Assembly (NCBI GenBank): GCA_038134285.1
Contig: JAYPUW010000009.1
Span: 1 to 64,000, forward strand
Reading direction: 5' to 3'
Origin: UBA3478 sp038134285
GTDB taxonomy: Bacteria > Bacteroidota > Bacteroidia > Flavobacteriales > Flavobacteriaceae
Length of the DNA: 64,000 bases
Shown in pieces: positions 9,712 through 19,012 of the stretch (within the stretch, counting starts at the first letter, position 1; the number at the start of each line of letters is the position of its first letter). The notes beneath the pieces are model-generated. The model was not told where the DNA came from. It ran no database searches and saw only the letters and a program-made list of their open reading frames with translations. The position numbers were made by a program, and so were the translations under genes.

Positions 9712-10410
9712 CTAGGCACGTTCACATTCAAATTGCGTTAAGAATTGCTGAAGATAAACCGCTTGAACCTCTTCCAGGGACGGACACTTTTCTTGCAATT
9801 CTCTTCGCATTGAAGTCACCCCTTTACCTTGTATACCGCAAGGAATCATCATCTCGAAAAAGCTCAGGTCAGTATCTACGTTTAAGGCGATTCCGTGCAT
9901 TGTGACCCAGCGACTAGCTCGTATGCCCATGGCACAAATCTTACGGGCAAATGGAGTTCCTACATCCAACCAGACGCCGGTTTCACCTTCAGAGCGCATC
10001 CCTTTAATCTCCCAATGTCCTAAGGTGGCAATAACGACCTCTTCTAAGAACCGTAAGTATTTGTGAACGTCTTTAAAAAAATGGTCCAAATCTAGAATCG
10101 GGTAAGCCACTAATTGCCCTGGGCCATGAAAAGTGATGTCTCCACCCCTGTTGATCTTAAAAAATCGCGCACCCTTGCGTTCTAACTCGGCTTCAGACAC
10201 CAATAGGTTAGAAAGGTCACCGCTTTTTCCGAGGGTGTACACCGGATCGTGCTCTACAAACAAGAGGTGATTCTGGGTTGGGAGTTCTAGACCCTCGCGA
10301 CGGTTGCGCATTTTAATGTCAATGGTCTCTTGAAACAACTCTTCTTGATAGTCCCATGCAGCCTTGTACTCCATGCGGCCCAGATATTCGACATGCACCG
10401 ATCGCTTCAT
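9712..10410 (-). CDS. lipB: Octanoyltransferase (lipoyl(octanoyl) transferase)
   Basis: LipB moves octanoate from acyl carrier protein to lipoyl domains of 2-oxoacid dehydrogenases and the glycine cleavage H protein, the first step of lipoate synthesis. The signature RGGDITFHGPGQLVAYPI lies near residues 88-105. The catalytic Lys is K157 (ARKICAMGIR) and the acyl-accepting Cys is C191 (IPCGIQGKGVTSM). Length 232 fits the family. It is convergent with the upstream lipoprotein gene and divergent from lysS across 62 bp. Confidence 0.96.
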   Translation of the reverse strand: MKRSVHVEYLGRMEYKAAWDYQEELFQETIDIKMRNRREGLELPTQNHLLFVEHDPVYTLGKSGDLSNLLVSEAELERKGARFFKINRGGDITFHGPGQLVAYPILDLDHFFKDVHKYLRFLEEVVIATLGHWEIKGMRSEGETGVWLDVGTPFARKICAMGIRASRWVTMHGIALNVDTDLSFFEMMIPCGIQGKGVTSMRRELQEKCPSLEEVQAVYLQQFLTQFECERA

Positions 10411-10414
10411 CTTA

Positions 10415-10422
10415 CAAATGTA
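10415..10422 (-). promoter_or_regulatory. Candidate -7 element for lipB
   Basis: The minus strand reads TACATTTG here, an exact TAnnTTTG match, only a few bases ahead of the lipB start codon. That would give a very short leader. No TTG is seen at the usual upstream spacing, so this rests on the -7 motif alone. Confidence 0.35.
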
Positions 10423-10444
10423 GCGATGATTGGGGTGTACTTCT

Positions 10445-10452
10445 TATTTTTG
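10445..10452 (+). promoter_or_regulatory. Candidate -7 element for lysS
   Basis: The plus strand reads TATTTTTG, matching TAnnTTTG, 20 bases before the lysS ATG. A TTG occurs upstream but at a 12-nt spacing, shorter than the usual 17-23. The call therefore rests mainly on the -7 motif and its position. Confidence 0.4.
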
Positions 10453-10472
10453 CGCATCTAAAGCACCTATTC

Positions 10473-12167
10473 ATGGTATTGTCTGAACAAGAATTGATAA
10501 GAAGAGAAAAACTAGAGCGCCTGCGCGACTTAGGTATCAACCCCTATCCGGCAGCGGCCTATAAGACCACACATAGTTCAGTTACAGCCAAGACCGATTA
10601 CAAAGAAGGCGAAAAGGTCGTTCTGGCCGGACGCCTCATGTCACGTCGCATTCAAGGAAAAGCCTCTTTTGCAGAGCTTCAAGACAGCGAAGGGCGCATT
10701 CAATTGTACTTCAATCGCGATGAAATCTGTGCAGGAGAAGACCATACCCTATACAATGAGGTGTACAAGAAATTACTCGACATTGGAGATATCATCGGAA
10801 TCGAAGGAACGCTGTTTACCACTCAAGTTGGAGAAAAAACGGTGATGGTAAAAAGCTTTAGCCTATTGAGCAAATCATTGCGGGTGCTTCCATTACCAAA
10901 AGAAGATGCCTCAGGAAAGATCTATGACGAATTCAACGATCCTGAACAGCGTTACCGTCAACGCTATGTGGACTTGATTGTTAATCCTTCAGTGAAGGAT
11001 ACCTTTTTAAAGCGCACAAAAATCACGAACACCATTCGCTCGTTCTTCAACGAAAAAGGATATCTAGAGGTAGAGACTCCCATTTTGCAACCCATTCCCG
11101 GAGGTGCTGCGGCGCGTCCTTTTGTAACGCATCACAACGCCTTAAACATTCCACTTTATTTGCGCATCGCTAACGAACTGTATCTCAAAAGATTGATTGT
11201 TGGCGGATTCGACGGTGTCTATGAGTTTGCCAAAGACTTTAGAAACGAGGGTATGGACAGAACACACAACCCTGAGTTCACCGTAATGGAGCTCTATGTA
11301 GCCTATAAAGATTACTTCTGGATGATGGAAACCACCGAGCAATTGCTCGAGAAAGTGGCCATCGAAGCTACCGGTAGCACTTCTATTACGGTAGGTGATC
11401 AAACCATCGACTTTAAAGCTCCTTACCCACGGGTACCCATCCTTGAAGCTATTAAGATTTACACTGGTTACGACGTGAGTAATATGAACGAAGACGAACT
11501 TCGTAACACCGCTAAGGCCCTGAATCTTGAAGTAGACGATCGCATGGGCGTCGCAAAACTCATCGATGAGATATTCGGCGAATGTTGTGAGCACCACTTT
11601 GTGCAGCCCACCTTCATCATCGATTACCCTAAAGAGATGAGCCCGCTCACTAAAGAGCACCGCAGCAATCCTAAACTGACCGAACGCTTTGAACTCATGG
11701 TCAACGGAAAAGAATTGGCGAACGCCTACACCGAGCTGAATGATCCGATCGATCAACGCGAGCGTTTTGAAGACCAACTGAAACTCTCTGAAAAAGGTGA
11801 CGACGAAGCCATGTTCATTGATCACGACTTCTTGCGCGCCCTAGAATATGCCATGCCACCGACCTCTGGAATTGGTATCGGAATCGATCGCTTGTGCATG
11901 TTGATGACCAATAATGCTTTAATCCAAGAAGTGCTCTTCTTCCCGCAAATGAGACCCGAGAAAAAAACGGTTGAATTGAGCGATGAAGAAAAACACCTCA
12001 TTGATCTTCTCAAGAAACACGGCGGATCAGCAGACTTGCCCACTCTGAAAGAAGAAAGCGGTTTGAGCGGCAAGAAATGGGACGCTTCTCTAAAAAACTT
12101 GACTAAGCTGAAAATGCTTAGCGTTCAAAAAACCGATGACGCCCTAACCGTCACTTTAGGGCAATAG
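10473..12167 (+). CDS. lysS: Lysyl-tRNA synthetase, class II
   Basis: The enzyme charges tRNA-Lys. I start at the ATG giving MVLSEQELIRREKLERLRDL, because the upstream extension overlaps lipB and has no family similarity. The product is 564 residues. An N-terminal OB-fold anticodon-binding domain (about 55-155) is followed by the class II core. Motif 2 is FRNEGMDRTHNPEFTVMELY and motif 3 is GIGIGIDRLCMLMT. A C-terminal extension of about 60 residues after motif 3 (from about 505) resembles a small helical domain seen in some Bacteroidota LysS proteins. A GCCCTAA/TTAGGGC inverted repeat spans the 3' end but lacks a T-run. Confidence 0.97.
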   Translation: MVLSEQELIRREKLERLRDLGINPYPAAAYKTTHSSVTAKTDYKEGEKVVLAGRLMSRRIQGKASFAELQDSEGRIQLYFNRDEICAGEDHTLYNEVYKKLLDIGDIIGIEGTLFTTQVGEKTVMVKSFSLLSKSLRVLPLPKEDASGKIYDEFNDPEQRYRQRYVDLIVNPSVKDTFLKRTKITNTIRSFFNEKGYLEVETPILQPIPGGAAARPFVTHHNALNIPLYLRIANELYLKRLIVGGFDGVYEFAKDFRNEGMDRTHNPEFTVMELYVAYKDYFWMMETTEQLLEKVAIEATGSTSITVGDQTIDFKAPYPRVPILEAIKIYTGYDVSNMNEDELRNTAKALNLEVDDRMGVAKLIDEIFGECCEHHFVQPTFIIDYPKEMSPLTKEHRSNPKLTERFELMVNGKELANAYTELNDPIDQRERFEDQLKLSEKGDDEAMFIDHDFLRALEYAMPPTSGIGIGIDRLCMLMTNNALIQEVLFFPQMRPEKKTVELSDEEKHLIDLLKKHGGSADLPTLKEESGLSGKKWDASLKNLTKLKMLSVQKTDDALTVTLGQ

Positions 12168-12183
12168 TTCTAGATGTTAAAAG

Positions 12184-12215
12184 TTGCTGAAGCTATCGCA
12201 ATTGTAATATCTTGG
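12184..12215 (+). promoter_or_regulatory. Candidate promoter for the zinc metalloprotease
   Basis: A TTG at 12184-12186, a 21-nt spacer and TATCTTGG at 12208-12215 (one mismatch to TAnnTTTG) sit just upstream of the protease start. Spacing is within the 17-23 range described for flavobacterial promoters. Confidence 0.4.
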
Positions 12216-12239
12216 GCCTCGTTTTAATTGAAAGAAACT

Positions 12240-14738
12240 ATGATCAAACATTGGAGTACCCTCGTTGTGATGGCCGCTGCTCTGCTCATTGCTCACCCGG
12301 CAGAAGCGCAATTCAAGTTTTTAAAGAAAAAGGCTCCGGCTCCTGTCGAAAAGCCTGCACCACCAAAGAAAAAAGAGAAGATCAAGGCCTATTCAGAGGT
12401 CATCACCAAAGACGCGAAAAGCGACAGCGGACTCTTTACGGTGCATCAGATTGAAGAAGATTTCTTCTACGAAATCCCAGACGAACTGTTTGGTCGCGAG
12501 ATGTTGATGGTGAGTCGTATCTCGAAAACCGCAGACGGAATCGGATTTGGTGGCGGAAAAATCAATACCCAGGTCTTGCGTTGGGAGAAACGCGCCACAA
12601 AGGTTCTCCTTCGTGTAGCCTCTTATTCTAATGTAGCCTCTGACAGCCTTCCGGTGTATGAAGCGGTGGTGAATTCAAACTTTGAACCCGTATTGTACAG
12701 TTTTGACATCGAAGCAATACGCAAAGATTCATTGGGTCCAGCCACCGTAATCAAGGTCAACGACCTTTACACCAAAGACGTTGAAGCCCTCGGTATGCCA
12801 GAGGAATACCGAACCCGATATAAAGTGAGTCGCCTTGATGGAGACCGCTCGTTCATCGAGTCGATCAAATCGTATCCACAAAACATTGAAAACCGGCACG
12901 TCAAAACCTATTTAGCTAAGAGCGCCCCTAGCAACGCCGATACAGGATCAATCTCTATCGAGATCAATAATTCGATGATTCTGCTTCCTGAAGAGCCAAT
13001 GAAGCGTCGCTATTTCGATCAGCGCGTCGGTTGGTTCGCGCGCAGCCAGACCGATTACGGTTTAAACGCTCAAAAGAGTAAATCAGTTACATTTCTTGAC
13101 CGATGGAGACTTGAGATCAAAGACGAAGACATAGAAAAGTTCAAGCGCGGCGAACTCGTCGAACCAAAAAAACAAATCGTTTATTACATCGATAGAGCGA
13201 CTCCTGAAAAATGGCGTCCGTACATCAAGCAAGGGATAGAAGACTGGCAGCAAGCGTTCGAAGCGGCTGGATTTAAAAATGCGATCATCGCCAAAGATCC
13301 TCCCACTCCTGAAGAAGATCCAGAATGGTCTCCAGAAGATGTACGTTATTCAGTAGTGCGCTACCTAGCTTCGCCAATACCAAACGCAAATGGTCCTCAC
13401 GTGAGCGACCCTCGAAGTGGTGAGATTCTAGAATCAGACATCAACTGGTACCACAATGTGATGAGCTTACTTCGTAGCTGGTACTTCGTTCAAACCGCGG
13501 CGATCAACCCAGAGGCGCGTTCGGTAGAGTTTAAAGACGAAATCATGGGTCGCCTAATCCGTTTTGTTTCGGCTCACGAGGTCGGGCATACCCTTGGGCT
13601 TCCGCACAACATGGGATCTTCGGTGGCATTCCCCGTGGATTCGCTTCGTTCTGCGAGTTTCACCCAGAAATATGGAACTGCTCCATCAATCATGGACTAC
13701 GCCCGATTCAATTACGTGGCCCAGCCCGGAGACGATGGTGTAGCCCTCATGCCTAACATTGGGGTATATGACAAATACGCCATTCGCTGGGGATACCGCC
13801 CCATTCTTGACACCAAAGCGGAGGATGAAAAGCCTATACTCAACGAGTGGATTTTAAAACATGCTGATGACCCAATGTACCGATTCGGACATCAGCAAGT
13901 GGGTGACATAGTAGATCCGAGCTCACAAACCGAAGACCTCGGAGACGATGCTGTAAAAGCGAGCAATTACGGTATTGCCAACCTCAAACGTATCTTACCA
14001 AAACTCAGAGAGTGGACGACCGAAGAAGGTGAAGACTACAGCGACCTTTCAGAAATCTACGGACAGTTGGTCGGTCAATTCAGTCGCTACATGGGACACG
14101 TTTCTAATTATATTGGTGGTGTTTACGAATACCATAAAACAACGGATCAAGACGGAAACGTCTATACCCCTGTTCCTCTTAAAAAGCAACGCGAGTCACT
14201 CAACTTCATGCACAAACAACTCTTTGAAACCCCTTATTGGATGATTGATAAAGACATCATCGCCAACACAGAGTACTCAGGAATTGTTGAACGTATGCGC
14301 GGATTACAAACCCGTTATTTAGAAAATATGATGTCTCTAGGCAAGTTAGCTCGCCTTGTAGAACAAGAAACCCTACACGGGACCAAAGCCTACTCGCTAG
14401 TTCAATTCATGAAAGACCTTAGATTGGGTCTATGGAACGAGTTATACTCAGCTAAACCTATTGATACCTACCGCAGAAACCTCCAAAAGGGGCATATTGA
14501 GCGTCTAGGGTATCTGTTGACTGCAGATTCACAGCGCAAACTCCCTGATTTCGGAGGCTACCGTAAATCAACAGCGGTGACCACAGATCAGTCTGACATT
14601 AGATCGGTTGCACGTGCTGAACTAGTGAATCTAAAAGCGGCCATCAATGCCAATATGGGAGCCTCTGGCGATACCATGAGCCGTTACCACTTACAAGACG
14701 CCATCTCGAGAATCAACGAAATTCTTGACGAAGATTAG
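12240..14738 (+). CDS. Secreted zinc-dependent metalloprotease (DUF5117/DUF5118 type)
   Basis: An 832-residue protein that I start at the ATG giving MIKHWSTLVVMAAALLIAHPAEAQ, a signal peptide. An in-frame TTG four codons upstream is less likely. The metzincin-like zinc site HEVGHTLGLPHN begins near residue 446 and includes the catalytic Glu and a third His. A Met-turn-like SIMDYARFNYVAQ follows about 50 residues later. The flanking regions match the Bacteroidota family of large zinc-dependent metalloproteases with DUF5117/DUF5118 domains. It is probably periplasmic or surface-exposed; its substrate is unknown. A strong terminator follows. Confidence 0.85.
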   Translation: MIKHWSTLVVMAAALLIAHPAEAQFKFLKKKAPAPVEKPAPPKKKEKIKAYSEVITKDAKSDSGLFTVHQIEEDFFYEIPDELFGREMLMVSRISKTADGIGFGGGKINTQVLRWEKRATKVLLRVASYSNVASDSLPVYEAVVNSNFEPVLYSFDIEAIRKDSLGPATVIKVNDLYTKDVEALGMPEEYRTRYKVSRLDGDRSFIESIKSYPQNIENRHVKTYLAKSAPSNADTGSISIEINNSMILLPEEPMKRRYFDQRVGWFARSQTDYGLNAQKSKSVTFLDRWRLEIKDEDIEKFKRGELVEPKKQIVYYIDRATPEKWRPYIKQGIEDWQQAFEAAGFKNAIIAKDPPTPEEDPEWSPEDVRYSVVRYLASPIPNANGPHVSDPRSGEILESDINWYHNVMSLLRSWYFVQTAAINPEARSVEFKDEIMGRLIRFVSAHEVGHTLGLPHNMGSSVAFPVDSLRSASFTQKYGTAPSIMDYARFNYVAQPGDDGVALMPNIGVYDKYAIRWGYRPILDTKAEDEKPILNEWILKHADDPMYRFGHQQVGDIVDPSSQTEDLGDDAVKASNYGIANLKRILPKLREWTTEEGEDYSDLSEIYGQLVGQFSRYMGHVSNYIGGVYEYHKTTDQDGNVYTPVPLKKQRESLNFMHKQLFETPYWMIDKDIIANTEYSGIVERMRGLQTRYLENMMSLGKLARLVEQETLHGTKAYSLVQFMKDLRLGLWNELYSAKPIDTYRRNLQKGHIERLGYLLTADSQRKLPDFGGYRKSTAVTTDQSDIRSVARAELVNLKAAINANMGASGDTMSRYHLQDAISRINEILDED

Positions 14739-14763
14739 CGTCTTGATTCTTTTTAAATATCAC

Positions 14764-14792
14764 ATCCCCGGCTGACCCCGGGGATTTTTTTT
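14764..14792 (+). terminator. Rho-independent terminator after the metalloprotease
   Basis: A perfect 8-bp stem ATCCCCGG/CCGGGGAT with a 6-nt loop is followed directly by a run of eight T. It isolates the protease gene from the next one. Confidence 0.9.
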
Positions 14793-14878
14793 GTGAAACC
14801 CTTATCAAAAGTTTAACAACCCTTTAGTACAAAAAGGAAATAAGCGAATCGAACTTTGTAACCTATAACTCAAAAACC

Positions 14879-15715
14879 ATGGAAACAACACTAACCCTAA
14901 TTGCGGCTTCAATAGCCTTTTTCAGCCAGGCTCAAATCATTGTAGAGCGAGCTGATAACAACAAACACATCATTATCGAATTAGACTCTGCGCATTACAA
15001 CGATGCGAGTGAATTCGTTTTAAAACGTGATCCGAGAGCTATTAAAGCCTTCACCTTTATGGCAGATAGAAAAGAACACGATAAGCTCGATCCAGAACAA
15101 CGTGCAGCACTTGTGACCAAACAAATGACTTTGCACCTAGACCTCAGCGAAAAGCAGGAAAAGCAAGTTGCTGACATCAATTCTAAACACCATAAAACGA
15201 TGCGGGCCCTACAAGCAAAAGAGCAGGGATTCGAAAAGCGCTCCGCTGTATTAGACGAACAAATCAAACATCAACGTGCCCTCAAAGAGGTCTTAGATTC
15301 CGCTCAATATGCCCAGTTCAAAGCAATGCATGAAGAAATGCGCAAAGAACATCACCCCTCAGAAGCTCCACACGTGCAGATGATGCGCTGGAACACTCAC
15401 GAAGGTGATAAGAATGCCTCTGAAACGCATAAGATGCTCATTGAAGGAAAGCGATTGGAGGTTATAGGTCCTCACGCAAAAATGATGATCAGAAAAAAAG
15501 GTGGAGCAAAAGGAGCACAAAGCATGGCTTTTATCAGTGCTTCTGAAAAACCACTTGTCATCATTGACGGTAAGGAGTCCGATTCCGCTACAATTCTAGA
15601 CGATTTAGACCCTAGCAAGATTGATAAAATGGAGGTGCTAAAAGGAGAAAAGGCCGTAGAGCAATACGGTGAAAAAGCAAAGAATGGTGTTATTCTTATC
15701 GTTACAAAAAAATAG
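14879..15715 (+). CDS. Secreted protein: Spy/CpxP-like helical region plus plug-like C-terminal domain
   Basis: A 278-residue protein with a short N-terminal hydrophobic export signal (to about residue 19). Residues of about 60-160 are highly charged and helical, with LSEKQEKQVADI and a second helix rich in K/E/Q, recalling the Spy/CpxP periplasmic chaperone family. The last 60 residues read KPLVIIDGKE, then IDKMEVLKGEKAVEQYGEKA, then KNGVILIVT. That is the hallmark of the small plug-like domain found in TonB-dependent receptors and in some BlaR1/M56 proteins. There is no barrel, so it is not a receptor. A role in envelope stress or regulation is inference only. It is flanked by terminators and so is probably monocistronic. 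Confidence 0.65.
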   Translation: METTLTLIAASIAFFSQAQIIVERADNNKHIIIELDSAHYNDASEFVLKRDPRAIKAFTFMADRKEHDKLDPEQRAALVTKQMTLHLDLSEKQEKQVADINSKHHKTMRALQAKEQGFEKRSAVLDEQIKHQRALKEVLDSAQYAQFKAMHEEMRKEHHPSEAPHVQMMRWNTHEGDKNASETHKMLIEGKRLEVIGPHAKMMIRKKGGAKGAQSMAFISASEKPLVIIDGKESDSATILDDLDPSKIDKMEVLKGEKAVEQYGEKAKNGVILIVTKK

Positions 15716-15737
15716 GGTTTAGTTTTTACATATACGC

Positions 15738-15781
15738 AAGAAGCCCTCTGTACTCCATAATGCAGGGGGCTTCTTTTTTTA
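15738..15781 (+). terminator. Rho-independent terminator between convergent genes
   Basis: A 13-bp stem AAGAAGCCCTCTG/CAGGGGGCTTCTT (one G-T pair) with a 12-nt loop runs into a T-run. It ends the plus-strand gene. The convergent hemL transcript would read the opposite strand, where no comparable T-run is seen. Confidence 0.88.
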
Positions 15782-15797
15782 TTCTAACCGACTTGGC

Positions 15798-17075
15798 CTA
15801 AAAAGAGCTCAAGATCTCTAAGGTATTATCGATATCTATCTGACTCAGAGCATCGTTTAAAAAGTAGCTTTCAAAAGCCGAAGGTGGCAAGTAGACTCCT
15901 CCGCTGAGCATGTGATGAAAATAGCGCTTAAAAGTATCGTTATTGGCACGTGCTGCCGATTCAAAGTCTACCACCGGATTTTCGTTAAAGTGCACCGATA
16001 GCATACTACCATAACGGTTAATGGTATGGGCGATGCCCTTTTCTCTCAGAATTTTCTCAATACCTCTGTGAAGCGCCGCAGCTTTTTCGGCCAGACGCTT
16101 AAATACATCTGGATCGTTTTCAATAGATTGAAGCATGGCCAGTCCTGCAGCCATTGCCAACGGGTTTCCGCTTAGGGTTCCGGCCTGGTAAACCGGTCCT
16201 TCAGGGGCCAAATGACTCATGATTTCTTTGCGCGCGGCAAAGGCCCCTACTGGGAGTCCGCCCCCAATGACCTTACCAAACATCACGATATCTGCATTGA
16301 TCGAAGTGGTCTCTTGAGCTCCCCCCTTGGCCAGTCTGAATCCGGTCATGACCTCGTCAAAGAGCAATAGTATTTTGTGAGCGTCGCAAAGGTCTCGTAA
16401 TCCCTGCAAGAACGATTGTTCTGGAATGATACATCCCATGTTACCCGGAATGGGCTCTACAATAATGGCAGCGATCTCTTCGGATTGGATCTCGATTAGA
16501 GCACGAACAGAGTCTAAATCATTATAGCGGGCCAACAGGGTGTCTTGAGCCGTTCCAGGGGTTACCCCAGGGCTACTTGGGCTACCGAAAGTCACCGCAC
16601 CGCTCCCCGCCTGAATCAAAAAGGCATCAGAGTGTCCGTGATAGCATCCAGCGAATTTGATGATCTTGTGCTTTCCTGTGAAGCCTCTTGCCAATCTAAC
16701 TGCGCTCATACAGGCTTCGGTTCCGCTATTTACAAAGCGTATTTTATCGACATTCGGCACCATACTAACAGCCAATTCAGCGAGCTGGGTTTCGATCTCT
16801 GTTGGCATCCCAAAAGAGGTTCCCTTATCGGCAGCACGCTTGACCGCATCAATGACGGGTTCAAAGGCGTGACCAAAGAGAAGAGGTCCCCAAGACGAAA
16901 TATAGTCAATGAGTGTAGACCCGTCTTCGGTGTGCAGGTGGGCACCCTTGGCATGTTTAACAAATACGGGGGTTCCGCCCACTGATTTAAAGGCACGCAC
17001 TGGTGAGTTCACTCCACCAGGAATGACCTGATTGGCAGCCGCAAAAAGCGCACTACTTCTCTTGTATTCAATCAT
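15798..17075 (-). CDS. hemL: Glutamate-1-semialdehyde 2,1-aminomutase
   Basis: A PLP enzyme converting glutamate-1-semialdehyde to 5-aminolevulinate, the C5 route to heme. Its 425 residues fit the family. It begins with the typical NQVIPGGVNSPVRAF, carries NSGTEACMSAVRLARG, and has the PLP-binding Lys K268 in MFGKVIGGGLPVGAF. The loop GSGAVTFGSPSSPGVT is also characteristic. The start overlaps the stop of the upstream glucosaminidase by one base, so the two are probably co-transcribed with the deaminase-like gene before them. Confidence 0.96.
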   Translation of the reverse strand: MIEYKRSSALFAAANQVIPGGVNSPVRAFKSVGGTPVFVKHAKGAHLHTEDGSTLIDYISSWGPLLFGHAFEPVIDAVKRAADKGTSFGMPTEIETQLAELAVSMVPNVDKIRFVNSGTEACMSAVRLARGFTGKHKIIKFAGCYHGHSDAFLIQAGSGAVTFGSPSSPGVTPGTAQDTLLARYNDLDSVRALIEIQSEEIAAIIVEPIPGNMGCIIPEQSFLQGLRDLCDAHKILLLFDEVMTGFRLAKGGAQETTSINADIVMFGKVIGGGLPVGAFAARKEIMSHLAPEGPVYQAGTLSGNPLAMAAGLAMLQSIENDPDVFKRLAEKAAALHRGIEKILREKGIAHTINRYGSMLSVHFNENPVVDFESAARANNDTFKRYFHHMLSGGVYLPPSAFESYFLNDALSQIDIDNTLEILSSF

Positions 17076-18022
17076 TATTTAGATCTAGGGATTTCGAGAA
17101 TCTGACCGATTGAGAGCACATCGGAATTCAATACATTCATTTTTTTGATGGCCTCAATGGTGACCTCGTATTTTTTAGCAATACTGTACAACGTATCTCC
17201 AGGGGTTACCCGATGGGCAAGCCCTCTAGAGGCATCAGCAATTTGATCTGCAGCTTCTGCCCCCATGCGTTTTGTGCGCTGAGTGGTCTCGGTAATTTTG
17301 TCTTTAGTAGCCTTTAGTACTTCTGCGATGCGCTCTTTACGAGACAAACGCTTGAGGTAACGCTTGCGTTGCCCCAGGGCTTCAGCATCGTACTGATCTA
17401 AATCATAAGTCTCAATGATTCGGATCAATTTATCGGCATAGGCCTTATCTGTGGCGTATCCGGCAGAACGCAATCCATTGGCCCAGGCCTTATAATCGGT
17501 GGGGGCAAGGTCAAACAGCGTCGCATAACGGGGCCTTGAGGTTAAGAACTCCGAGTGATCGCGGTACGAATCCAACGGATTCTTGTATTTTCTAAAACAT
17601 TCTCCTGCCGCATCATCATCGTGAGAGACGCTCTTTCCCTTCCAGGTATCGTGGCATTTTATGCCAAAGTGGTTGTTCGATTCTTTTACTAGATTACTCT
17701 TGCCCGCATTGGTCTCTAAAATACCTTGGGCGAGCGTGATACTTGCCGGAACACCAAAGCGTTTCATTTCTTTCATCGCAGGTTCGGCAAAGGTTTCGAT
17801 GTATTGCTTTTCAGAGGCAAACTGCTTGTAATCTTTCTCAGACCACTTTTTTAATCCCATCCCTCCTATAAAATCTTGTGCGCGATCGCCCAAGGTCTCA
17901 GGCGTCTTATCTGCCGGCGTTGAGCGAGCTATGGCATACACTTGAAGATTCGGTGTGCAACTGCTAAACAGCGCAAGCACAGAAGCACACAACAAGCAGG
18001 TTACGAGGCTTTTTTGCTGCAT
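17075..18022 (-). CDS. Glucosaminidase-LysM lipoprotein (peptidoglycan hydrolase)
   Basis: The 315-residue product has lipobox LFSSC near residue 22. A GH73/FlgJ-like beta-N-acetylglucosaminidase domain follows (about 80-215), including FGVPASITLAQGILETNAGKS with the expected catalytic Glu and NNHFGIKCH. A C-terminal LysM domain (about 270-313) has VTPGDTLYSIAKKYEVT. It should cleave peptidoglycan glycan strands from an envelope-anchored position. It overlaps the upstream gene by 22 nt and hemL by 1 nt. Confidence 0.9.
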   Translation of the reverse strand: MQQKSLVTCLLCASVLALFSSCTPNLQVYAIARSTPADKTPETLGDRAQDFIGGMGLKKWSEKDYKQFASEKQYIETFAEPAMKEMKRFGVPASITLAQGILETNAGKSNLVKESNNHFGIKCHDTWKGKSVSHDDDAAGECFRKYKNPLDSYRDHSEFLTSRPRYATLFDLAPTDYKAWANGLRSAGYATDKAYADKLIRIIETYDLDQYDAEALGQRKRYLKRLSRKERIAEVLKATKDKITETTQRTKRMGAEAADQIADASRGLAHRVTPGDTLYSIAKKYEVTIEAIKKMNVLNSDVLSIGQILEIPRSK

Positions 18023-18930
18023 GAAATCTGGATTAAAGGCGCATTCTTTTTTTCTAGACGAGAGTTCATTCCTTCAATTCCTTGAAGACCTCCCGTATGT
18101 ATGGCCAAAATTACGCTTCCTTTCGGTATGGCGCCACGTTTGACCCCATCTAAAATGCCATACATCATCTTTGCGGTGTAGACCGGATCAAACAAAACCT
18201 CGGTACGCTTTAACCACGAATTCATTTGCTCTACCAAACGCGGACTGATTTTGGCGTAGCCTCCAAAGGTGTAATCGTGTACGATTTTAAAGTTGGTTTT
18301 CTTGGTGAAACGAGCCACTTCTTGATGCAGGCCCTCATGATCTAATGCGGCATAGCCCAACACCTTTTGATGGGAAGCAGCGGCCTCGGCAATTCCGGCG
18401 AGTGTTGCACCTGTACCTACCGGGCAGCAAATAAAATCAGCCAATAAATCTTCTTCTTCAAGCATCTCTGCTACGCCTTTAACGGCGAGGGCATTGCTTC
18501 CGCCTTCAGGAATCATAAAGATCCCATCTTGGGCACAAAGTGCTCTTGCCTTTTTTTCGTCTCGAGTAAGCACACGATAGCGCTCACGATCGACAAAGAT
18601 GAATTTCATGCCAAGCGCCTGGGCTTTGCTTAGGGTCGGATTCTCGTCTATGCGATTTTTCAGCTCCTCTCCACGGATGATTCCCGTAGACTTGAATCCG
18701 TGCTCTGCCGCTGCAGCAGCCGTAGCCAAGATGTGGTTTGAATAGGCACCCCCGAAGGTGAGCAGGGTATGGGTCTTTTTTAATCGGGCCGCTTCTAAAT
18801 TGTATTTAAGCTTTCTAAACTTGTTGCCCGAAATGAGCGGATGCAACTGGTCTTCGCGCTTCAGTATCAATTGCACTCCATAGGATTGAAGGATCGGAAG
18901 CTGAAGTTTTTGATTGCGACTCGGTTGCAT
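18001..18930 (-). CDS. PLP-dependent ACC deaminase / D-cysteine desulfhydrase family enzyme
   Basis: A fold-type II PLP enzyme of about 309 residues. I prefer the start MQPSRNQKLQLPIL over a Met 14 codons upstream, because family members begin shortly before the first strand. The PLP Lys lies in SGNKFRKLKYNLEAA, the substrate loop is TFGGAYSNHILATAAAA, and the phosphate loop is PVGTGATLAGI. Members split 1-aminocyclopropane-1-carboxylate or D-cysteine; substrate choice cannot be read from sequence here. The upstream start gives an end at 18972. It is the first gene of a three-gene minus-strand run into hemL. Confidence 0.88.
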   Translation of the reverse strand: MQPSRNQKLQLPILQSYGVQLILKREDQLHPLISGNKFRKLKYNLEAARLKKTHTLLTFGGAYSNHILATAAAAAEHGFKSTGIIRGEELKNRIDENPTLSKAQALGMKFIFVDRERYRVLTRDEKKARALCAQDGIFMIPEGGSNALAVKGVAEMLEEEDLLADFICCPVGTGATLAGIAEAAASHQKVLGYAALDHEGLHQEVARFTKKTNFKIVHDYTFGGYAKISPRLVEQMNSWLKRTEVLFDPVYTAKMMYGILDGVKRGAIPKGSVILAIHTGGLQGIEGMNSRLEKKNAPLIQISCSKKAS

Positions 18931-18997
18931 ACCCTTCAAAGTTAAGGGATTGGACCTCTGGGCGCGAGTCAAAATTTAAGATTCACCGATCTGGCAG

Positions 18998-19005
18998 TAT
19001 CTTTG
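18998..19005 (+). promoter_or_regulatory. Promoter -7 element for the 51-residue protein
   Basis: TATCTTTG, an exact TAnnTTTG match, ends only 7 bases before the ATG of the small gene. Transcription would start almost on the start codon. No -33 TTG is seen at normal spacing. Confidence 0.5.
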
Positions 19006-19012
19006 TAGCGCC

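Noticed and set aside
11142..11825. Open frame of 227 codons on the minus strand opposite lysS
   Set aside because: It mirrors a strongly conserved synthetase gene, has no recognisable motif and no promoter; a shadow of the real frame.
12139..12164. Inverted repeat at the end of lysS as a terminator
   Set aside because: Stem GCCCTAA/TTAGGGC is inside the coding end and is not followed by a T-run.
16545..16985. 146-codon plus-strand frame opposite hemL
   Set aside because: Antisense of the conserved aminotransferase core with no protein-like features.
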